A DNA stretch of 64,000 nucleotides. Origin: Thiocystis violascens DSM 198 (GTDB lineage Bacteria > Pseudomonadota > Gammaproteobacteria > Chromatiales > Chromatiaceae). Shown one piece after another: positions 32,098 through 40,086 of the stretch. The position numbers and the translations under genes are program-made. A model generated the notes under the pieces. The model made no database searches. It was not told where the DNA came from and was given only the letters and a program-made list of their open reading frames with translations. How positions within the stretch are numbered: the first letter of the stretch is position 1; the number at the start of each line of letters is the position of its first letter. The stretch spans positions 4,754,501 to 4,818,500 of the forward strand of contig NC_018012.1 of assembly GCF_000227745.2 (NCBI RefSeq), read 5' to 3'.

Positions 32098-32204
32098 GGC
32101 GCGGAGGGCCGGACGTCCCCTCATACCGGGCCGGCGCCAATGGCGCCCCCGCCGCGGGCACTCCGAAAATTTCCCGCTGTCGCGCCTCGCTTGGAGCATA
32201 GCAC

Positions 32205-32366
32205 ATGACCGACCGCGACCCCTGCCACGCCTGCCCCCATCTGGTCACCCGCCCGCCGCTCGCGCCCTGGTGCGCGCGCAACGCCCACTACGGACAGGTC
32301 GGCTGCGTGCGTCCGGCGCGTCGCGTCGCGCCCGCCCCGGCGGTTCGGCGAGGACGCCATGACTGA
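32205..32366 (+). CDS. tiny cysteine-rich protein
   Basis: A 53-residue ORF (MTDRDPCHACPHLVTRPPLA, then PWCARNAHYGQVGCVRP) with a CxxC...C...C pattern suggestive of zinc binding. It starts ATG 32205 with GGAG ten nt upstream and ends overlapping the gpG start by 8 nt. Short but well placed, and similar in style to the Cys-rich gene at 30219. Confidence 0.45.
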   Translation: MTDRDPCHACPHLVTRPPLAPWCARNAHYGQVGCVRPARRVAPAPAVRRGRHD

Positions 32367-32841
32367 GTTCAGCGTCCGGATCGACGACCGCGCCCTGCGC
32401 GCGACCCTGGAGCGACTGCTCGACCGGGTGCGCAATGCCTCGCCCGCGATGGAGGATATTGCGCGGGCGCTGCGCAACCATGCCGAGGATGCCTTTCAGA
32501 ACGAGCGCTCGCCCTTCGGTCCCCGCTGGGCCGATCTCCAGCCCGCGACCCAGGCGGCCAAGGTCGACCGGCAGGGCACCCCCACCCGCCGCGGCGCGCA
32601 TCCCATTCTTCAGGTCTCCGGCCAGCTTGCCGTCAGCCTGTCCAGCGCCGCCGGTCCCGACTGGGCGTTAGTTGGCGCCGGCAAGGTCGGCATGGCGAAG
32701 GAGTATGCCGCCACCCACCAATTCGGTCGCGGCGCGACCCCCGCGCGGCCCTTCCTCCCCGTCGACGCCGCCGGCACCCTGCCCGCGCCCGTGCGCGAGG
32801 AGCTACTGGCGATCCTCAGCGACTATCTGCGCGAGGCGTAG
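32359..32841 (+). CDS. virion morphogenesis protein (Mu gpG-like)
   Basis: A 160-residue protein of the phage virion morphogenesis family: ALRNHAEDAFQNERSPFGPR, the LQPATQAAK-type segment, PILQVSGQLAVSLSS, and YAATHQFGRGATPARPFLPV. In Mu, gpG acts in tail/head joining. It is the last gene before a 350-bp gap, after which the capsid operon starts. Confidence 0.85.
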   Translation: MTEFSVRIDDRALRATLERLLDRVRNASPAMEDIARALRNHAEDAFQNERSPFGPRWADLQPATQAAKVDRQGTPTRRGAHPILQVSGQLAVSLSSAAGPDWALVGAGKVGMAKEYAATHQFGRGATPARPFLPVDAAGTLPAPVREELLAILSDYLREA

Positions 32842-33195
32842 AGACAAGGTCGCCTTGTCTCGACAACGCCCCCGCGAAAACCGCCCCTGTGAGCCGTCCG
32901 CCACCAGACCCGCCACCGTCCTACCGCCCAAACCGCCCCGCGCGCGTCTACCCGCGTTAGACCCGCGTTAGATTCGATTTCCGGGGCCTGCTCTCGCCGC
33001 CCCCTTCGGCTTCGCTCAGGGCAGGCTTGCGACCGTCGCCCGATTGCGCGACAGTAGAGACAGGGCGCCGCCTTGTCTGATGCTCTCGTTCACTGCCGGA
33101 TAGGCAGCCAAGGAAATCATGCTCGGCCACGGACGGTCTTCCCCCTGCGCCCCCGCAACCTATTGTGCACATCGCCCGCCGTCGATCATGGCGGC
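32842..33195. other. 354-bp gap: hairpin and dispersed repeat before the capsid operon
   Basis: A 9-bp hairpin GAGACAAGG/CCTTGTCTC occurs at 32841-32861 and a related AGACAGGGCGCCGCCTTGTCT at about 33057-33078. A dispersed CCTTCGGCTTCGCTCAGGGC repeat lies at about 33004-33030. No convincing ORF. It may hold the promoter for the protease-scaffold-capsid operon; I could not identify one. Confidence 0.6.
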
Positions 33196-34188
33196 ATGAG
33201 CGACACGACCAACCCAATCGAAATCTTCCGCGCCGGCACCCACACCGCGATGAACGGCGTGACGCTGACGTTTTCCGAAGCGGACCTGGACGCCACGGCG
33301 AACGCCTATGGTCTCGCCCGGCATGCGGCCCCCATTGTCGTCGGACATCCCGCAGCGGATGCCCCGGCGTATGGATGGGTTCGCGCCCTGACCCGCGCGG
33401 GCGACGTGCTGCAAGCGCACCCCGAACAGATCGATCCGGCGTTCGCCGAGCTGGTCAACGCCGGGCGCTTCAAAAAGATCAGCGCCTCCTTCTATGCGCC
33501 CGACAGCCCCGCCAATCCCGCGCCGGGCGTCTATTACCTGCGTCATGTGGGGTTCCTTGGCGCCCAGCCGCCCGCCGTCAAGGGCTTGCGCGATGCCCGC
33601 TTTGGCGAGGGCGAGACCGGCATCCTCACCCTGGAATTCGGCGAAGACATCGCCGAGCCCCCGACCGTTCCTGACCCCCTGGAGTCCCCCATGCCCGATC
33701 CGACCGTCCCCGATCCCGAGATCGCCGCCCGCGAAGCGGCGCTCGCCGCCCGTCAAACCGATCTCGACGCCCGCGAGGCCGCGCTCGCCGCGCAGGAAAC
33801 CGCCGCGCGCGTCAAGGCCGATACCGACTTTGCCGAGGGCCTGATCGCCCAGGGCCGCCTGCTGCCGAAAGACCGCGCCGGCCTCGTCGCCTTCCTGGCG
33901 ACCGTGCCCGCCGAGGCCGCCCTGGCCTTCGGCGAGGGCCAGGACGCCTTTCAAGGCGCCAGCGCCGCCTGGCTCAAAACCTTCCTGGCGAGCCTCCCGG
34001 TCCAGGTCGATTTCAGCGAACGCACTGCCGGCGAAGCGTCCCTCGCGCCGCCCCGCTTCAGCGCCCCCGAGGGCGTCCAGGTCGACCCCGCGCGGCTCCA
34101 GCTCCACGCCCGCGCGCTCGCCTTCCAGGAAGCCCATCCGGGCGCGACCTACACCGATGCCGTGCTGACTGTCAGCCAGGAGCGCTAA
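33196..34188 (+). CDS. head maturation protease / scaffold (Mu gpI-like)
   Basis: A 330-residue protein. The N-terminal protease part (residues 1-150) includes AAPIVVGHPAADAPAYGWVR, ADLDATANAYGL, and GRFKKISASFYAPDSPA; His and Ser are candidate catalytic residues. The second half is a helical scaffold (AAREAALAARQTDLDAREAA, repeated pattern). ATG 33196 follows an SD-poor GGCGGC; the upstream extension has no homology. As in Mu I/Z, an in-frame internal start at 33691 could make a separate scaffold. Confidence 0.8.
   Translation: MSDTTNPIEIFRAGTHTAMNGVTLTFSEADLDATANAYGLARHAAPIVVGHPAADAPAYGWVRALTRAGDVLQAHPEQIDPAFAELVNAGRFKKISASFYAPDSPANPAPGVYYLRHVGFLGAQPPAVKGLRDARFGEGETGILTLEFGEDIAEPPTVPDPLESPMPDPTVPDPEIAAREAALAARQTDLDAREAALAAQETAARVKADTDFAEGLIAQGRLLPKDRAGLVAFLATVPAEAALAFGEGQDAFQGASAAWLKTFLASLPVQVDFSERTAGEASLAPPRFSAPEGVQVDPARLQLHARALAFQEAHPGATYTDAVLTVSQER
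33691..34188 (+). CDS. nested scaffold protein (Mu gpZ-like) by internal start
   Basis: In the same frame as the protease gene, ATG 33691 (MPDPTVPDPEIAAREAAL) is preceded by the SD GGAG at 33681-33684. It begins exactly at the change from protease to helical scaffold. Mu makes gpZ this way from within gene I. Expected product is 165 residues. Internal initiation is inferred from this context. Confidence 0.45.
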   Translation: MPDPTVPDPEIAAREAALAARQTDLDAREAALAAQETAARVKADTDFAEGLIAQGRLLPKDRAGLVAFLATVPAEAALAFGEGQDAFQGASAAWLKTFLASLPVQVDFSERTAGEASLAPPRFSAPEGVQVDPARLQLHARALAFQEAHPGATYTDAVLTVSQER

Positions 34189-34191
34189 CCC

Positions 34192-34824
34192 ATGCAACGC
34201 TTTCCGATCTTCACCCGCACCCTGACCCCGCTCGGCACCGTCAACCCGCACCGCTTCGTGCGTGCCGACGGCGCCCAGGCCGGGGCCAATGACATCCCGC
34301 TCGGCATCAGCCCGCCCGACATCCAGGAACGCTACGCCGCGACCCTGCTCGGCGACGAGATCCTGGAAGCCGGCGAAGCCTTTAGCGCCGGCGAACTGCT
34401 CGCCCCCAATGCCGACGGCAAGGGCATTCGCGCCGCGACCGGCTATGCCATCGCCATGGACGACGCCACCGCCGCCGGCGATCTGATCACCGTCATGCTG
34501 TTGCAGCCCGGCAGCCCGCGCCCGGTCTACGTCAGCGCCAATGGGGCCATCAACCCCACCGGCGTGGTGTTGGTCACCGGCGGCACCGGGTTAGCGGGCC
34601 TGACCCTGCGCGCCCCGTTGCCCGACGAACAGGTCACGATCCGCGTCAACACCCTGACCAGCGGCTCCGTGGTGCTCACCGCCGCGGCCGGCATCACGCT
34701 CGGCGGCACCCACAACACCGCGACCTTCGACGCCATCGGCGAGGAACTCATCCTGGCCTATCAGGACGACGCCACCTGGGACGTCCTCAAAAACACGGGC
34801 AGCGTCGCCCTGACCACGGTTTAA
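34192..34824 (+). CDS. capsid decoration / DUF2190-like protein
   Basis: A 210-residue protein. LLGDEILEAGEAFSAGELLA, YAIAMDDATAAGDLITVMLL and LVTGGTGLAGLTLRAPL match DUF2190/capsid-cement type beta proteins encoded between scaffold and capsid. A second beta segment (SGSVVLTAAAGITLGGTHNT) extends the C-terminus and resembles a fibre-like domain. Starts 4 nt after the protease stop. Confidence 0.65.
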   Translation: MQRFPIFTRTLTPLGTVNPHRFVRADGAQAGANDIPLGISPPDIQERYAATLLGDEILEAGEAFSAGELLAPNADGKGIRAATGYAIAMDDATAAGDLITVMLLQPGSPRPVYVSANGAINPTGVVLVTGGTGLAGLTLRAPLPDEQVTIRVNTLTSGSVVLTAAAGITLGGTHNTATFDAIGEELILAYQDDATWDVLKNTGSVALTTV

Positions 34825-34838
34825 CCGGAGCCTGACCC

Positions 34839-35807
34839 ATGCCACTGAACACCCAAAACGCCCGCATCGTCGATCCGGTCCTCACCAATCATGTGCGCGG
34901 CTACAAAAACCCCGACGTGCTGCGCATCGGCGCGGTGCTCTTCCCGCGCGCACCCATCGCCAAGCGCGGCGCCAAGATCGTGAAATTCGGCAAAGAGTCC
35001 TTCCGCCGTCATCCCACCGAGCGCGCGCCTGGCGACCGCATCCGCCGCGTGCGGGTCGGCTACACGTCCGACAGCGTCAATCTCTATCAGCACGCCCTGG
35101 CCGGCGAAGTCCCGCGCGAGTTGCTGCGCGAGACCGAAGGGGTGCCCTCGGTCAACCTGCAACTGCGCGCGATGAACCTCCCCGCCGAGATCATCGAGCG
35201 CGAGAAGGAGCTCAAGGCCGCCGCCATCGCCAGCGCGACCGCCAGCTATGCCAGCACCCACCGCACCAAATTGGATGGCGTGAGCCGCTGGAACGGCGGA
35301 TCGGCGGCGATCGGCGCCGACGTCGACGCGGCCCAGGACGTCATCCGCGCCAAGACCGGGCGGCGCGCCAACGTGCTCGCGGTCGGCCCCCAGGTGGCCC
35401 GTCGCCTGCGCCGCGCCCCGGCGATCATCGCCAACTACTACACCGGCAACGAGCGCCCGGACCGCGTGAGCGATGCCCAGATCGCCGAATTCTTCGGCGT
35501 GACCCGCGTCGTCGAGGGCACCGACACCGTGGTCGACGGCAAGACCGAAGACGGCGGCGACTTCGCCGACATCTGGGGCAACGTCGCCATCCTCGCCTAT
35601 GTGCCCAGCGTCACCGGCGACGGCGACATCGAGGTGCCCAGCTACGGCTACGAGTACTACCTCGACGGCCACCCGCTGGTCGAGCCGGGCCGCTGGGACG
35701 CCGACACCAAGACCTGGGTCTATGACGTGATCGACGAGTATCAGCATGTGCTGACCGGCATGGACGCGGGCTTCCTGTTCACCAACGTGATGGATCTGAC
35801 GGCCTAA
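34839..35807 (+). CDS. major capsid protein
   Basis: A 322-residue capsid protein in the position of Mu gpT. N-arm-like VLTNHVRGYKNPDVLRIG, then FGKESFRRHPTERAPGDR, RANVLAVGPQVARRLRRAPA, and a C-terminal beta-rich YGYEYYLDGHPLVEPGRWDA. The overall pattern (E-loop, P-domain, coat-protein-like ending in Y-x-F-x-N) fits HK97-fold capsids of the gpE/major-head type. SD GGAG precedes ATG 34839. Confidence 0.8.
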   Translation: MPLNTQNARIVDPVLTNHVRGYKNPDVLRIGAVLFPRAPIAKRGAKIVKFGKESFRRHPTERAPGDRIRRVRVGYTSDSVNLYQHALAGEVPRELLRETEGVPSVNLQLRAMNLPAEIIEREKELKAAAIASATASYASTHRTKLDGVSRWNGGSAAIGADVDAAQDVIRAKTGRRANVLAVGPQVARRLRRAPAIIANYYTGNERPDRVSDAQIAEFFGVTRVVEGTDTVVDGKTEDGGDFADIWGNVAILAYVPSVTGDGDIEVPSYGYEYYLDGHPLVEPGRWDADTKTWVYDVIDEYQHVLTGMDAGFLFTNVMDLTA

Positions 35808-35810
35808 CCC

Positions 35811-36095
35811 ATGCGCCAGCAATCCCATGCCGTGGCCGCCGGCGCCAGCCTGATCCTCGCCCCCGGCGGCGCGCCCTGGTCGCTGTCGGTGCTCCCGGAA
35901 GCGGGCGCGACCGTGACCCTCGCGGTCACGGCGACGCCCGCCAGCGCGGTCGGCGCCGACGGCGCTGGCGCCGCCTGGCACCCGCTCGGCGAGCCGTTGA
36001 CCGCGGAGACGCTGATCGTCTTCCCTGGTCCGGTCACGGCCTTGCGCGTCAGCGCGGCCGGAGCGGGCACGACCGTGGAGTTGATCAGCGGATGA
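35811..36095 (+). CDS. small beta-rich structural protein
   Basis: A 94-residue Ala/Val/Gly-rich protein with alternating hydrophobic strands (SLSVLPEAGATVTLAVTATP, VTALRVSAAGAGTTVELIS). It lies between capsid and fibre-like gene and overlaps the latter by 4 nt. It may be a head-decoration or connector protein; no family recognised. Confidence 0.5.
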   Translation: MRQQSHAVAAGASLILAPGGAPWSLSVLPEAGATVTLAVTATPASAVGADGAGAAWHPLGEPLTAETLIVFPGPVTALRVSAAGAGTTVELISG

Positions 36096-36646
36096 GCATC
36101 GTGATTCAGGGGTTTTATGGCGCGAGCGCCGGCAGCGGCGCGGGCGTCACCGATCACGGCGCGCTCGCGGGTCTGGCCGACGACGACCACGCGCACTATC
36201 ACACCAACGCCCGCGGCGACGCGCGCTATGCGGCGCTGGCGCATGCACATGCCGAGTTAGCGTTGGCGGCGACCGCGATCCAGCCCGGCACTGTTCAGTC
36301 ATTCAGCGCCATCCAGACCTTCGCAGCCGGACTCGCGGGCGGCTCAAACATCATCGCCGACGCCGGAGACGCGCAGACGATTCTGCTCGACGGTCGGGTA
36401 CATGTGCTCACGCTGACTGAGCCGTGCGCGATCACGATCACGCCAACCGGATCGGCCTATTCGTTTGCGCTGATTGTGCTGATTCAGAACGGAGCAGGCG
36501 GCTATGACGTGACCTACACGAACAGCCCGAAGCCAATGGATACGCAGGCGCTCAATACCGCCGCAACTAAACATTCCGCATTCGTTCTCTGGACGCCGGA
36601 CGGCGGGACGACGTATTACCGCAACGGTGCGGGAGCGGAAACATGA
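36092..36646 (+). CDS. fibre-like protein with collagen/fibre-start motif
   Basis: A 184-residue protein. VTDHGALAGLADDDHAHYHT, then ARGDARYAALAHAH, is the trimerising head segment seen in many phage tail-fibre genes. The rest is a beta-rich domain (LDGRVHVLTLTEPCAITITP). It is AT-richer towards the 3' end. The gene overlaps a discoidin-like gene; together they may form a modular host-recognition fibre. Their position before DUF1320 rather than in the tail module is unusual. Confidence 0.6.
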   Translation: MSIVIQGFYGASAGSGAGVTDHGALAGLADDDHAHYHTNARGDARYAALAHAHAELALAATAIQPGTVQSFSAIQTFAAGLAGGSNIIADAGDAQTILLDGRVHVLTLTEPCAITITPTGSAYSFALIVLIQNGAGGYDVTYTNSPKPMDTQALNTAATKHSAFVLWTPDGGTTYYRNGAGAET

Positions 36647-37122
36647 TCTTTCCGCAGATGATGAGGCCGCGTGTTTCCGCTATGCCGACAGGGGCACGCT
36701 ATTGGAGGCTAATAATTACGAAAACGGCAGGTGCGACCGACTATGTATCCGTTTCGGAATGGCAATTGTATTCTAGCGGCGTTGTTGTCTCTCAGAGTAA
36801 ATCGATAACTGCAAACAAACCAAGCTATGCAGCATTAACACCTAATAATATCGTCGATGGAGAAACTTATTTTAATAGCTCAGCGAGTCGCTGGATGGTG
36901 CCCGTCACCAACCTTCCGGTTACGGCTACGATAGACCTTGCGGGCTCTTTTAGTATCGAAAGAATTGTTTTAATCGGCAATACCAGCGTTAACGCGCTAA
37001 GAGTGCCAAAGGCGTTTCAAATCGAGTCGTCTCAAGACGGGGCGAGTTGGGGCCTGATCGCGGATGTCGCGAACGCCGGCATGACGAGCGGAAACGGGTA
37101 TACATGGGAGCTGACGTTATGA
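36643..37122 (+). CDS. discoidin/F5-8C-like carbohydrate-binding protein, AT-rich
   Basis: A 159-residue protein with a discoidin-type beta pattern: ARYWRLIITKTAGATDYVSV, SEWQLYSSG, ITANKPSYAALTPNNIVDGE, WMVPVTNLPVTATIDL and FQIESSQDGASWGLIADVAN. Such domains bind sugars at the tips of fibres. The base composition is clearly lower in GC than both neighbours, a sign of recent acquisition. It overlaps flanking genes by 4 nt, so it was swapped in neatly. Confidence 0.6.
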   Translation: MIFPQMMRPRVSAMPTGARYWRLIITKTAGATDYVSVSEWQLYSSGVVVSQSKSITANKPSYAALTPNNIVDGETYFNSSASRWMVPVTNLPVTATIDLAGSFSIERIVLIGNTSVNALRVPKAFQIESSQDGASWGLIADVANAGMTSGNGYTWELTL

Positions 37123-37610
37123 CCCAATACGCCCATATTGATAACCCCATCCCGCAGAAACTCCCGCACGAATTCCAGCACGCGGGCGGACTCACGATGG
37201 GCCTGGACGCGATGTCCGACGAGCGCCTGGCCGAACTCGGCTGGTATCCCGTGCGGTACGAACCATTAGAACCCGGCGCGTTGGGCTATGCGCCCATCGA
37301 ATTGATCGGGTCAGAGTTCGTCATCGCGTCCTTGCCAGGTGATCTCGCCGTGGCCGAACAGCAGCGGCTTGAAGAAATGACCTGCTCGAAGCTGCAAGCC
37401 AAGCTCGCCATCGCGGCCCTGGGGCTGGTCGCCGACTTCATGGCGTGGAAGGCCGCGCTCGATCCGGTGACGGACTTCGTGACGCTGGCGTTTCTGGAAG
37501 ACGCGCAAACCTGGCGCCGACTTGACCCGACCTTCGTGGCCGCGATGACCGCGCTCCGCAAGACGGACGCCGAGGCCGATGCGTTTTTTGAGCTAGCGGT
37601 GACGCTGTGA
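37119..37610 (+). CDS. fibre-region / tail-fibre-assembly-like protein
   Basis: A 163-residue protein following the fibre genes. PHEFQHAGGLTMGLDAMSDE, then LAELGWYPVRY, resembles the small head domain of DUF4376/fibre assembly proteins. The C-terminal half is helical (KLQAKLAIAALGLVADFMAW, DAQTWRRLDPTFVAAMTALR). ATG 37119 overlaps the upstream stop. Chaperone role is inferred from position. Confidence 0.5.
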   Translation: MTQYAHIDNPIPQKLPHEFQHAGGLTMGLDAMSDERLAELGWYPVRYEPLEPGALGYAPIELIGSEFVIASLPGDLAVAEQQRLEEMTCSKLQAKLAIAALGLVADFMAWKAALDPVTDFVTLAFLEDAQTWRRLDPTFVAAMTALRKTDAEADAFFELAVTL

Positions 37611-38098
37611 TCGCCCCCGCCGACCTCCTCACCCCGCACGGCGCGCGCGAACTAGCCCAGCTTGCCACCCCCGAGGGCGTGCCGACGCTCGACCCCGACC
37701 TGCTCGCCGCCGTGGTGCGCGGGGAGGAGGTCGATGGCGAGTGGGACGCCGAGGACATCGCCCAGGCGCATCTGGCGCTCGCGACCCTTCAAGCGGCCGT
37801 CGACACCGCCAATGCCCGCATCAACCGGGTCGCGCTCGGGCGCGTGCTCAGCGCCGACGAGCAGGGCATGCTGCACACCTATGCCCTGGACATCGCCCGC
37901 TGGCGACTCTATGACGACGGCCAGTTGCCCGAACTGCACCCGGTGCTGCTGCGCTATCGCGAGGCCGTGCGCTTTCTGGAGCGCGTCGCCGACGGGCGCG
38001 AGCCGCTCGGCCAGGCGACCGCCGGCACCGCGGGCCTGGCCCAGGCCAGCGCCCCCGTGCGCCAATTCGACGCCGACACCCTCGCCGCTTACCGATGA
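37607..38098 (+). CDS. DUF1320 head-tail connector (Mu gp36-like)
   Basis: A 163-residue protein of the DUF1320 family. VRGEEVDGEWDAEDIAQAHL, ALDIARWRLYDDGQLPELHP and LLRYREAVRFLERVADGREP are typical. It lies upstream of the tail terminator and tube, as in Mu (gp36). Likely a head completion or connector protein. Overlaps its neighbours by 4 nt on both sides. Confidence 0.85.
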   Translation: MIAPADLLTPHGARELAQLATPEGVPTLDPDLLAAVVRGEEVDGEWDAEDIAQAHLALATLQAAVDTANARINRVALGRVLSADEQGMLHTYALDIARWRLYDDGQLPELHPVLLRYREAVRFLERVADGREPLGQATAGTAGLAQASAPVRQFDADTLAAYR

Positions 38099-38544
38099 GC
38101 CAGATCCTCGCCCTCGAACCCCAGCTCCTGGCGCGCCTGAGCGCGCGTCTGCCCGCCGGCACCGTGGTCGACAGCTCGCCCGCACTCGACGAACTGCTGG
38201 ACCTCCAGGAGCGCCCGCTGTCGCTGTCCGCCGTCTATGTCATGTACCTCGGCGCCCAGCCGCTCGGCGACAAACCCGCGCCCCGCGCCGGGCTACGCCT
38301 GCTCGAACGCTGGGCCGTGATCGTCGCCTACCGCGACCGCGCCGGGATCGTCTCCGGCGCCCCCGCGCGCGCCGGGGCCGGCCCGCTGGCCGATGCCGTG
38401 CTCGACGCCCTGCACGGCTGGCAACCGGCCGAACGCACCAGCCCGGTGCAATTTGCCGCCCTGCTTCAACCCGTCTATTCCGCCGGGCTGCAACTGCTGC
38501 CGCTGGCCTTCACCCACGAAACCGCACGCCACTGCGGCGCCTAA
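38095..38544 (+). CDS. tail terminator-like protein (Mu gp37 position)
   Basis: A 149-residue protein. LQERPLSLSAVYVMYLGAQP, LRLLERWAVIVAYRDRAG and PLADAVLDALHGWQPAERTS fit the tail-completion/terminator fold placed between DUF1320 and the tube gene in Mu-like phages. It is expected to cap tail-tube polymerisation. Confidence 0.65.
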   Translation: MSQILALEPQLLARLSARLPAGTVVDSSPALDELLDLQERPLSLSAVYVMYLGAQPLGDKPAPRAGLRLLERWAVIVAYRDRAGIVSGAPARAGAGPLADAVLDALHGWQPAERTSPVQFAALLQPVYSAGLQLLPLAFTHETARHCGA

Positions 38545-38557
38545 CGAGAAAATCAAC

Positions 38558-39337
38558 ATGGCTTCCAGCGACTTCCTGTTCTCCGGCGATCTCTACCTTG
38601 ATCGCAAAACCGACGCCGGCGCCTCCACCGGCTATTTGCCCCCGATCGAGGCCGGGCAAATCGCCATCGAGGAGACCACCGAACTCAAAACCATCAAGAG
38701 CAAAAAGCGCGACACCTACGGACAGGTACGCCGCACGGTCTCGCTCAAGCAGCCCTCGAAGATCAAGGTGACCTTGAACGAAGTCAGCGCCGAGATTCTG
38801 GCACTGGCGCTGCTGGGCACCGCCGATGCCCGTAGCGTGGCGGCGGGCACGGTCGCCAGCGGCGCGCCGACCGAGGTCACCCTGATTCCGGGGCGGTTCG
38901 TGCAACTGCCGCATCGCCACATCACCCCGCATGTTGATGTGACCAGTCCTATCGTCATCGAAACCGACGAGACCACGCCGGTCGAGATTCCGCTCGCCGA
39001 TGTGGAGATCAACCACCGCGCTGGCCTGATCCGCTACATCGGCGCCACGCTCACCGAGGCCACCGCCTGCACCCTGACGTACAAGCATGCCGGGGAGTCC
39101 GGGACGCGCGTCGCAGGCGGCGTCAAGCCGACCATTAAGGTCGGCATCATGATGGACATGAAGAACATCGTCGATGGCGAATCGGCGTTCCTGGTGATCG
39201 ACGAGGCCACGCTGACCCCGACCTCGCCCGTGGACTTCATGGGCGACGATTTTCTCTCGGTCGAGCTGGAGGGCGAGCTGGTCACGCTCAGCGACAAGAC
39301 CTCGCCCTACATCCTGGATCTGTTGACGGGCGGGTGA
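38558..39337 (+). CDS. tail tube protein
   Basis: A 259-residue beta-rich protein. DFLFSGDLYLDRKTDAGAST starts a gpV-like tube domain; SKKRDTYGQVRRTVSLKQPS, VEINHRAGLIRYIGATLTEA and VDFMGDDFLSVELEGELVTL follow. Its position after the tail terminator and before the chaperones fits the major tail tube of a long-tailed phage. The segment coding KRDTYGQV (38705-38728) closely resembles the spacer of the CRISPR-like array 12 bp downstream of this gene. Confidence 0.75.
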   Translation: MASSDFLFSGDLYLDRKTDAGASTGYLPPIEAGQIAIEETTELKTIKSKKRDTYGQVRRTVSLKQPSKIKVTLNEVSAEILALALLGTADARSVAAGTVASGAPTEVTLIPGRFVQLPHRHITPHVDVTSPIVIETDETTPVEIPLADVEINHRAGLIRYIGATLTEATACTLTYKHAGESGTRVAGGVKPTIKVGIMMDMKNIVDGESAFLVIDEATLTPTSPVDFMGDDFLSVELEGELVTLSDKTSPYILDLLTGG

Positions 39338-39348
39338 TAGGCTGATCG

Positions 39349-39438
39349 CCGTTCCCCGCGTCAGCGGGGATGGACCGGGGCGCGACACCTACGGGCAGGT
39401 AACCGCGACACGTTCCCCGCGCTCGCGGGGATGAACCG
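39349..39438 (+). CRISPR. type I-E-like mini-CRISPR, two repeats and one 32-nt spacer
   Basis: The two repeats, 39349-39377 and 39410-39438, read GTTCCCCGCG, a three-base loop, then GCGGGGATG(G/A)ACCG, the form of gammaproteobacterial I-E repeats. They differ at four positions, three of them in the hairpin loop. The period is exactly 61 nt (29 + 32). The spacer 39378-39409 matches the tail tube gene at 38705-38736 (24 of 32, 21 of the first 24) and keeps its codon frame (RDTYGQV). The 32 nt after repeat 2 (39439-39470) have no third repeat. No cas gene is in the window, so function would depend on host Cas proteins. Confidence 0.75.
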
Positions 39439-39640
39439 TCCTCGCCCGATACCGTCGATATCGTCGCCGCGTAAGCCGGGGCAAGCCTGCCCTGAGCGGA
39501 GCCGAAGGGGGGCAAGGAGCAAGCCTGTCCTGAGCCGGGTCGAAGGAAGCGGAGTCGAAGGGGGGCAAGGAAGAAAGCATCCTGAGGCCGTTCGTGGTGA
39601 GCTGGTCGAACCATGAACGGCTTCACGCGCCGAGGCCGAA
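39439..39640. repeat. spacer-length tube-like remnant and dispersed repeats
   Basis: 39439-39473 reads, in one frame, SPDTVDIVAA then a stop. That parallels the tail tube C-terminus SPYILDLLTGG then stop, so it is a second spacer or a remnant of another tube gene. From 39478 to about 39575 there are three copies of the dispersed CCTG(T/C)CCTGAGC(G/C)GAG(C/T)CGAAGG repeat. The inverted element ending GAACGGCTTCA (about 39583-39616) follows. Confidence 0.55.
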
Positions 39641-40086
39641 ACGATGCGATCAACCAGTATTGCAAGGGGGCGGCAAAATACCGCCCCCTTCAAACCGCCG
39701 GCGGACTCCAGAAAACAAGGGCGTCGGGGATGGGTATCGAATTGGAACACCCATCGCCAAGTCCGCGTCAGCCACAATAAGGGGGTCACGGAACGCTACC
39801 CCCTTCGATCCGCCGGCGGCCAGTGCCAAATCAACCGCAAGATTGACAACCGCGCGGGTTTCGTGGTTTGCTTGGCGCCAAGAGGTGTCAGAACCTCGAA
39901 AGCTCTGTGCGGACCCGCACCCGAAAGCCCTGCGGTTTTTTTATGCCCAGCCGATTTTATGGCCGGGAGTGCGCATCGGATACAACACCCGCAAGGGGAA
40001 ACATGCGCACGGTCTCACAGAGCCGTTCTGACCCTCCCGGCCGCCAGAGCCTTTCTGGTTTGTCAGAGTAATCTGTGGAAGTCATT
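39641..40086 (+). promoter_or_regulatory. structured leader of the KilA-N antirepressor gene
   Basis: Several hairpins: GGGGGCGG...CCGCCCCC (about 39666-39688), a second stem with AAGGGGGT/ACCCCCTT arms, and an 8-bp perfect stem GTGCGCAT (39969-39976) with ATGCGCAC (40003-40010). Direct repeats of CCCCTTC-x-A-x-CCGCCGGCGG occur near 39684 and 39799. From 39823 it shares the landmarks of the rha leader (GTGCCAAATCA, a T-run, TGCCC, TTTATGG, then a stem). Post-transcriptional control of the antirepressor is inferred. Confidence 0.45.
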
